Assembly (NCBI RefSeq): GCF_900101905.1
Contig: NZ_FNAJ01000007.1
Span: 1 to 64,000 of the forward strand
DNA from: Myxococcus virescens
Lineage (GTDB): Bacteria; Myxococcota; Myxococcia; Myxococcales; Myxococcaceae
Length of the DNA: 64,000 nucleotides
Reading direction: 5' to 3'
Shown here piece after piece: positions 59,380 through 64,000 of the stretch (positions within the stretch are counted from its first letter, which is position 1; every line of letters begins with the position of its first letter). Under the pieces are notes generated by a model, which was not told where the DNA came from, searched no databases, and was given only the letters and a program-made list of their open reading frames with translations. The position numbers and the translations under genes are program-made.

Positions 59380-59407
59380 TTGACGGCGGGGACCTGTCTG
59401 CTACATT
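59380..59407 (+). promoter_or_regulatory. Sigma-A promoter of the displaced rplC
   Basis: TTGACG (59380-59385), 16 bases, TACATT (59402-59407), followed directly by GCGCCGCTTCC. The leader is about 90 bases and contains CCAGCGCGCTGG, a palindrome just before the Shine-Dalgarno. This is one of the best promoters in the window. Confidence 0.65.
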
Positions 59408-59503
59408 GCGCCGCTTCCTGGCGACCGCGGGGACGCGTGCAGTCCAGGTCATTGAACTTATTGGGTTTTTCCGCGCCACCAGCGCGCTGGCAGTGAGGAC
59501 GAC

Positions 59504-60178
59504 GTGAAGGGTCTGATTGGCAAGAAGATCGGCATGACCCAGGTGTTCAACGATGAGGGCAACCTCGTCCCGGTCACGGTGATCGACGTGGGCACCTGCC
59601 AGGTCGTTGGCAAGCGCACCCCGGAGAAGGACAGCTACTCTGCGGTGACTCTGGGCTTTGGTGAGATCCGCGAGAAGATTCTCAACCTGGCCGAGCGCGG
59701 CTTCTTCAAGAAGGCCAACGCGCCTTACCGCCGCCACCTGAAGGAATTCCGCGTCACGCCGGAGGAGGCTGCCTCCTTCAACGTGGGTGACGCCGTCAAG
59801 GCGGACATGTTCGCCAAGGGCGAGCTGGTCGACGTGACCGGCATCACCAAGGGCCGCGGTTTCTCCGGCGTCATGCGCCGCTGGAACTTCAAGGGCTCGC
59901 AGACGAAGACGCACGGTACGCACGAGTACCAGCGTCACCCGGGCGCCATCGGTCAGCGTAAGACGCCGGGCCGCGTGTACCCGAACAAGAAGATGCCCGG
60001 TCACTACGGCGTGGATCAGGTCACCACCCAGAACCTGACCGTGGTGGACGTGGACGTGGAGAAGGGCCTGGTGCTCGTGAAGGGTGCCGTCGCCGGCCAC
60101 AACAACGGCGTCGTCTACATCCGCCCCAGCATCAAGGCGGCCATGCGCGCGCAGCACAAGGCCGCGCGCGGCGCGTAG
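59504..60178 (+). CDS. rplC: 50S ribosomal protein L3, outside the S10 operon
   Basis: L3, 224 residues, one of the first proteins to bind 23S rRNA, reaching the peptidyl-transferase centre. MKGLIGKKIGMTQVFNDEGN, TKGRGFSGVMRRWNFKGSQT, PGAIGQRKTPGRVYPNKKMP and HYGVDQVTTQNLTVVDVDVE are diagnostic. The start is GTG with GAGG six bases upstream. In nearly all bacteria rplC lies between rpsJ and rplD. Here that place is empty, and this copy has its own promoter and terminator. No second copy is in the window. Confidence 0.97.
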   Translation: MKGLIGKKIGMTQVFNDEGNLVPVTVIDVGTCQVVGKRTPEKDSYSAVTLGFGEIREKILNLAERGFFKKANAPYRRHLKEFRVTPEEAASFNVGDAVKADMFAKGELVDVTGITKGRGFSGVMRRWNFKGSQTKTHGTHEYQRHPGAIGQRKTPGRVYPNKKMPGHYGVDQVTTQNLTVVDVDVEKGLVLVKGAVAGHNNGVVYIRPSIKAAMRAQHKAARGA

Positions 60179-60187
60179 TTCGCTGCT

Positions 60188-60260
60188 GAGCGTCTGAACG
60201 CTCGAAGCGCCCCGCTTCCGGGCCCGATTCGTCGGGCATCCGGGCGGGGCGTTTGTCTTG
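60188..60260 (+). terminator. Terminator of rplC
   Basis: A small GAGCGT-CTGA-ACGCTC hairpin (60188-60203) is followed by CGCCCCGC (60208-60215) pairing with GCGGGGCG (60244-60251), with further pairing inside, and TTTGTCTTG. A clear intrinsic terminator that isolates rplC. Confidence 0.7.
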
Positions 60261-60564
60261 CGGGGCAGGGTGCGTGCGGTTTCCGCAGGTGGGCAGGTGT
60301 CTGCCCCGCGTGACGACCCGGCTGCCTGCTTCATCACGTCCCGTGCCGTGGGATGCCCCGGAAACGTTGACCGGTGGGCGTCCGGTGGGGACGACCGTGA
60401 AAAGAATTCCGACTCCAGGCCACCTCGGCTTGTCGGTCGTGGAAGCCGTGCGCACATCCAGGCCCCACGGAGGAGTCTGAGCGTCAGGTGACGCGGACTC
60501 CGTGGCTCGGGGAGTTCCTTGCACTCCCGCTCATGGCGGCCCACCTCACGGGCCGGGCAGGATT
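60261..60564 (+). other. Spacer upstream of the nfs/glt-like operon
   Basis: About 300 bases between the rplC terminator and the first outer-membrane protein gene. No gene is seen. It should hold the promoter of the operon, which was not identified with confidence. Confidence 0.4.
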
Positions 60565-61386
60565 ATGATCGCACGCACGCTCTGCGCCTTTGCTTCGTTG
60601 ACCGTCTCGCTGGCGGCGCCGGTTGCCGCGGCACAGGACGACGAGAACGTCCTGGACAACGTCGTCGTCCGCAACCGGCTGTACGAGCCGGGCGGCAAGT
60701 TGGAGCTGTCCTTCGGGGTCGGGCTGCCGCTCCAGACACACCTGACGGCGCACTACGTCTTCAACGCCGGGGTGGCCTACAACCTCTTCAACACCTTCGC
60801 GGTGGAGGCTCGGGCCGGCTACGCGGCCAGCCGTCACACGGGCCTGGCGCGCTCCATCTCCGAGAGCTTCCTCAACCGCGAGGACAAGCGCGTCACCGAC
60901 GAACTCGAAGACCTCTGGCAGATGAACCTGCACGGGGTGGCCGGTGTCCGCTGGGCGCCCATCTACGGGAAGCTCAGCCTGCTGTCGGACCTGCCGGTCC
61001 ACTTCCAGACCTACGTCTGGGGGGGCGGGGGCCTCGCCTCGTTCAAGCGCAACTCCGTGATCCAGTGCACGCAGGTGGTGAACCGCGAGCTGGGCATCTG
61101 CGACAACCGCACGTCGGTGGATGATCGCGGGTCGGCCACCCAGAACTTCTGGGTGAATGAGTCGCGGGTCGCCCCGGTGGTGTCGGCGGCGGTGGGCTTC
61201 CGCTTCTTCATCCTGGATACGCACGGCGTGCGCCTGGAGCTGCGCGACTGGGTCTTCCGGGACAACTACCGCGTCAACCTGGAGCGCGACGCGTGGGAGG
61301 CGGGGCAGGCGACGGGTGAGCCCGCGCGCAGCCCTGGCCTCACGCACCTGGTGCAGTTCGACCTTGGCTACACCTTCTCCTTCTAG
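60565..61386 (+). CDS. NfsA/GltA-like outer-membrane beta-barrel protein
   Basis: 273 residues. A signal peptide (MIARTLCAFASLTVSLAAPV, cut near AAA-QDD) is followed by a beta-barrel of alternating residues, with SFGVGLPLQTHLTAHYVFNA, VEARAGYAAS and a final FDLGYTFSF ending in aromatic Phe, the outer-membrane insertion signal. The order barrel-barrel-TPR recalls M. xanthus nfsABC (spore-coat export) and gltABC (gliding). Recalled gene order favours nfs next to this ribosomal region, but this is not verified. The ATG at 60565 gives the proper signal peptide. Confidence 0.83.
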   Translation: MIARTLCAFASLTVSLAAPVAAAQDDENVLDNVVVRNRLYEPGGKLELSFGVGLPLQTHLTAHYVFNAGVAYNLFNTFAVEARAGYAASRHTGLARSISESFLNREDKRVTDELEDLWQMNLHGVAGVRWAPIYGKLSLLSDLPVHFQTYVWGGGGLASFKRNSVIQCTQVVNRELGICDNRTSVDDRGSATQNFWVNESRVAPVVSAAVGFRFFILDTHGVRLELRDWVFRDNYRVNLERDAWEAGQATGEPARSPGLTHLVQFDLGYTFSF

Positions 61387-61398
61387 GTCCACCTGACT

Positions 61399-62727
61399 AT
61401 GCGACCGTTCCTGTCCCTCGCGCTCCTTGTCGCCACGGCCACGCAGGCCGCGCCACGCGTCCCGGCTCCGGCCTTCGCGTTGGCGCAGGTCCAGCAAGTG
61501 CCCGCGCCCGGTGCGGAGACGTCCGTGCCGCCACCGTCCATGCAGCCTCAGTCGCTCCCGGAGGCCCCTGTCGGGCCCGCGACCCGGCCTGAGCCGCTGG
61601 TGCCCGCCGAAGCCTCGGAAGCGTCCGCGCCGCCCGCGGGTGTCCGCCCCAACGCGGCCCCGGCACAGGGCACCGACGAGGTGCCCGTGAGCGAGCCTTC
61701 CCGTGTTGACGACACCGCGCCGGTGCCCGCCGCCGAGCCCGCGCCCACCGTGGAGACGGACTCCGCTCCCGCGACGACAGACATGGCGGGGCAGGAGGCG
61801 CCGCCGGTTCCCGATGATGCGCCGGTGCTGGCGTCCGACCTGGGCTCCGATGCGCCGCGCACCACGGATGCGCAGCAGCAGCGGCTGGTGAACGGAGCGC
61901 CGCTCTACAACCCCAACGTGTCGGTGCACATCGTCCAGAAGAAGCGCTTCGCGGACGAGGGCCGCCACGAGCTGACGGTGTACCCGGCCACGCTGCAGGT
62001 GAACGGGAAGTACACCCGCCACGCGGGCACGGCGGCGCACTACACCTACCACCTGCAGGAGAACTTCGCCCTCCAGGTGATGGGCCAGTACAACTGGTAC
62101 TCGAACGAGAGCGACTTCAACCTGGAGCTCATCGACAAGGTCCGTGAGCAGGCGCAGGCGGCCTCGTCGCTGCTCCTGGTGTGGGGCGCCCACGCGGGCG
62201 TGGAGGTGACGCCGCTCTACGGCAAGTTCGCCTTCCTCAACAACTCGCTCGCGCAGTTCAGCGTGGTGCTCAGCGGCGGCGCGGGCATCGGCTCCACGCG
62301 CCACCTCATCCGCCCCGCGGTGACGAATGATGTGGAGGGCGAGTCGTTCCAGGTGCCCGCGCGCTTCGGTGACACGGGCACCAAGTTCATGGGCTCGGTG
62401 GGTGGGGGTTTCCGGCTCCAGTTCGGCGAGTCGTACGCGCTGCGCGTGGAGGTGCGGGACCTCATCTACACCGCGCGCGTGGACCGGGTGGACGGCTGCA
62501 ACCTGGCGGACTTCGAGGCGCTCGAAGCGGCGCGTTCCACCAACCAGGACTTCGCCTCGCTGAACCTGAGCGGCAGCTGCCGCTACGAGAAGTTCGACGG
62601 CGTCGACCCGAAGACGAAGAAGAACTACCGCGAGGACATCATCCTGGGCCGGGACCTGGTGGCCGAGCCGTCCTCGGACGTCCTCAACAACGTGAGCTTC
62701 TACGCCGGCTTCTCAGTCCTCTTCTGA
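61399..62727 (+). CDS. NfsB/GltB-like outer-membrane beta-barrel protein
   Basis: 442 residues. A signal peptide (MRPFLSLALLVATATQAAPR) is followed by a Pro/Ala/Glu-rich, probably disordered segment (about 20-155). The barrel domain spans about 165-442 (HELTVYPATLQVNGKYTRHA, ENFALQVMGQYNWYSNESDF, VSFYAGFSVLF at the end). It resembles the preceding protein in its barrel, so the two are likely paralogues. It begins 12 bases after the first gene. The low-complexity linker could span the periplasm or peptidoglycan. Confidence 0.83.
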   Translation: MRPFLSLALLVATATQAAPRVPAPAFALAQVQQVPAPGAETSVPPPSMQPQSLPEAPVGPATRPEPLVPAEASEASAPPAGVRPNAAPAQGTDEVPVSEPSRVDDTAPVPAAEPAPTVETDSAPATTDMAGQEAPPVPDDAPVLASDLGSDAPRTTDAQQQRLVNGAPLYNPNVSVHIVQKKRFADEGRHELTVYPATLQVNGKYTRHAGTAAHYTYHLQENFALQVMGQYNWYSNESDFNLELIDKVREQAQAASSLLLVWGAHAGVEVTPLYGKFAFLNNSLAQFSVVLSGGAGIGSTRHLIRPAVTNDVEGESFQVPARFGDTGTKFMGSVGGGFRLQFGESYALRVEVRDLIYTARVDRVDGCNLADFEALEAARSTNQDFASLNLSGSCRYEKFDGVDPKTKKNYREDIILGRDLVAEPSSDVLNNVSFYAGFSVLF

Positions 62728-62750
62728 TGCTCAGGAAGGCCCGAACCGCC

Positions 62751-64000
62751 ATGAAACGACTGCTCAGTCTCTTCGTCGCCCTGGCGCCGCTCGCGGTGTC
62801 CGCCCAGCCTGATTCGGGTGGCTACAACCGCGCGCTGGCCGCCTTCAACGCCGGTGACATGGACACCGCCGCGCCCCTCTTCTTCGAACTCGCGGAGAGC
62901 GCCTCCGACGCGGAGGTGAAGGGCAAGGCGGAGTACTTCCTCGGACAGGCCCTGGCCCAGAAGGGCCTGCCCGTGGCCGCCTTCATCGCCTATGCGGCCA
63001 TCGTCAATGCCGGACCCTCGCACCCCTCGTATCTCAAGGCGGTGGAGGGATTGGTGGACATGCAGCAGCAGCTGGATGAGCACAACCTCATCCCCAGCAT
63101 CCTCAACCAGGCCTACACCGACGAGGTGCGCGACCGCTGGGTGACGCTGCCCAAGGAAGTGCTCGCGCGCATCAACTACCTGGTGGGCACGGTGAGCCAG
63201 CGCAAGAGCCGCTTCGAGGAAGCGCGCTCGCTGCTGGAGGCGGTCCCCCAGGACAGCCGCGTGTATGCGAAGTCCCGCTACTTGCTCGGCGTGGTGCTGG
63301 CGGACCCGCGCTTCCCGGGCCGTCCCGGCGAGTCCTCCGTGTTGGACAAGGACGCGCTGGCCGCCTTCAACGCGGTGCTGGCCGCGAAGGAGGGGCAACT
63401 GGACTTGCGCGCCACGCAGCACCTGGCGCTCATCGCCCTGGGCCGGCTCCACTACCGCCGCGGTGAGTACACCGACGCCAGCGCCGCTTATGAGCGGGTG
63501 CCGCGCTACTCGCGCTATTGGGACCAGGCCCTCTTCGAGAACGGCTTCGCGCGCTTTCAGAACGAGGACTTCGGCGGGGCGCTCGGCAGCCTCCAGGCGC
63601 TGCATGCGCCGCAGTTCGCCGGGGCCTTCCAGCCCGAGTCGTGGATTCTCAAGGCGACCGTCTATTACTACTCGTGCCTCTACGACGAGGTGAAGACGAC
63701 GCTGGCGGCCTTCGACGAAATCTACGGGCCCATGGAGCGGCAACTGGAGCCTTTCACCGGGGAGGACGTGCCGCTGGTGCAGTCCTTCAACCTGGTGGCG
63801 GCGGAGAACCGCCGGTTGCCGCGCCCGGTATACCTGTGGCTGCGCAACAACGAGCGCATCCGCGAGGTGATGCGGATGCTGGAGCGCGTGGACAACGAGA
63901 AGCGTGCGCTGACGAACGGACGCTGGCGCGGCACGCCGCTGGCGGCGCAGTCCACCGCGTCGCTCGAGGAGGTGCGCGGGACGCTGCTTCAGGTGGGCGG
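62751..64000 (+). CDS. TPR-containing exported protein, NfsC/GltC-like (3' end outside window)
   Basis: At least 416 residues, open to the end of the window. The start MKRLLSLFVALAPLAVSAQP is a signal peptide. Tetratricopeptide-like repeats follow, for example YNRALAAFNAGDMDTAAPLF, ARINYLVGTVSQRKSRFEEA, LALIALGRLHYRRGEYTDAS and ALFENGFARFQNEDFGGALG. It follows two beta-barrel genes with 23 bases between, so it is part of the same operon. In the nfs and glt systems a TPR protein follows the two barrels in this way. The C-terminus is unseen. Confidence 0.85.
   Translation, partial: MKRLLSLFVALAPLAVSAQPDSGGYNRALAAFNAGDMDTAAPLFFELAESASDAEVKGKAEYFLGQALAQKGLPVAAFIAYAAIVNAGPSHPSYLKAVEGLVDMQQQLDEHNLIPSILNQAYTDEVRDRWVTLPKEVLARINYLVGTVSQRKSRFEEARSLLEAVPQDSRVYAKSRYLLGVVLADPRFPGRPGESSVLDKDALAAFNAVLAAKEGQLDLRATQHLALIALGRLHYRRGEYTDASAAYERVPRYSRYWDQALFENGFARFQNEDFGGALGSLQALHAPQFAGAFQPESWILKATVYYYSCLYDEVKTTLAAFDEIYGPMERQLEPFTGEDVPLVQSFNLVAAENRRLPRPVYLWLRNNERIREVMRMLERVDNEKRALTNGRWRGTPLAAQSTASLEEVRGTLLQVG

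Noticed and set aside
60248..60262. Sigma-54-like GGCGTTTGTCTTGC after rplC
   Set aside because: GG and GC are correctly spaced, but the sequence is the right arm and T-tract of the rplC terminator, and the -24 box is poor. It would leave a 290-base leader to the barrel operon.
1..64000. tRNA genes, CRISPR arrays, insertion sequences, phage genes
   Set aside because: None recognised: no cloverleaf sequences, no regularly spaced repeats and no transposase or integrase frames. Base composition and codon use look even across the window.

Overview
The window is about 64 kb of high-GC DNA with very strong G/C bias at third codon positions. It looks like a myxobacterium of the Myxococcus/Corallococcus group. 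The reasons are the GC-rich fruiting-bacteria style of regulation (Pkn-type Ser/Thr kinase, FHA protein, hybrid signalling proteins), an RpoH-like alternative sigma factor of the M. xanthus SigB/SigC type, and a final operon resembling the nfs/glt outer-membrane machinery. The genus call rests on gene content and recalled gene families, not on a database comparison.

Region 1 (1-16.5 kb) is the S10-spc-alpha ribosomal superoperon on the + strand: end of tuf, then rpsJ, rplD, rplW, rplB, rpsS, rplV, rpsC, rplP, rpmC, rpsQ, rplN, rplX, rplE, rpsN (zinc type), rpsH, rplF, rplR, rpsE, rpmD, rplO, secY, adk, infA, rpmJ, rpsM, rpsK, rpsD, rpoA and rplQ. One member is missing: rplC (L3) should lie between rpsJ and rplD. 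It is found instead at 59.5 kb as a single gene with its own promoter and terminator. Many spacers inside the superoperon carry strong hairpins, and GC-rich promoters can be placed before rpsJ, infA and rplC.

Region 2 (16.6-36 kb) is mixed housekeeping and signalling: a membrane protein, a TPR lipoprotein and a PlsC acyltransferase; a deoxynucleoside kinase with a DUF2314-like partner; an FHA-GAF-AAA+-Fis protein with a degenerate ATPase; an EamA transporter; PsuG; free-methionine sulfoxide reductase; a sirtuin; a Ser/Thr kinase; an ABC-F ATPase; a zinc-ribbon protein; a histidine kinase; and a large lytic transglycosylase.

Region 3 (36-50 kb) holds a cold-shock gene, selA overlapping an HNH nuclease gene, a MinD/FlhG-like ATPase overlapping a gene that fuses a J-like domain to a RodZ-type helix-turn-helix, a small conserved protein, an RluD-type pseudouridine synthase, a pair of minus-strand genes (HEAT-repeat and HD-domain) that share an N-terminal module, a Bor-like lipoprotein, an OPT transporter, and the RpoH-like sigma factor with a good sigma-54 promoter candidate.

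Region 4 (50-64 kb) holds a MoxR-DUF58-transglutaminase operon, a STAS protein, a lytic transglycosylase with a near-consensus sigma-54 promoter, small membrane and zinc proteins, HupE/UreJ-like and coiled-coil proteins, the displaced rplC, and the first three genes of an nfs/glt-like operon (two outer-membrane beta-barrels and a TPR protein cut by the window end). No tRNA, rRNA, CRISPR or insertion sequence was recognised.
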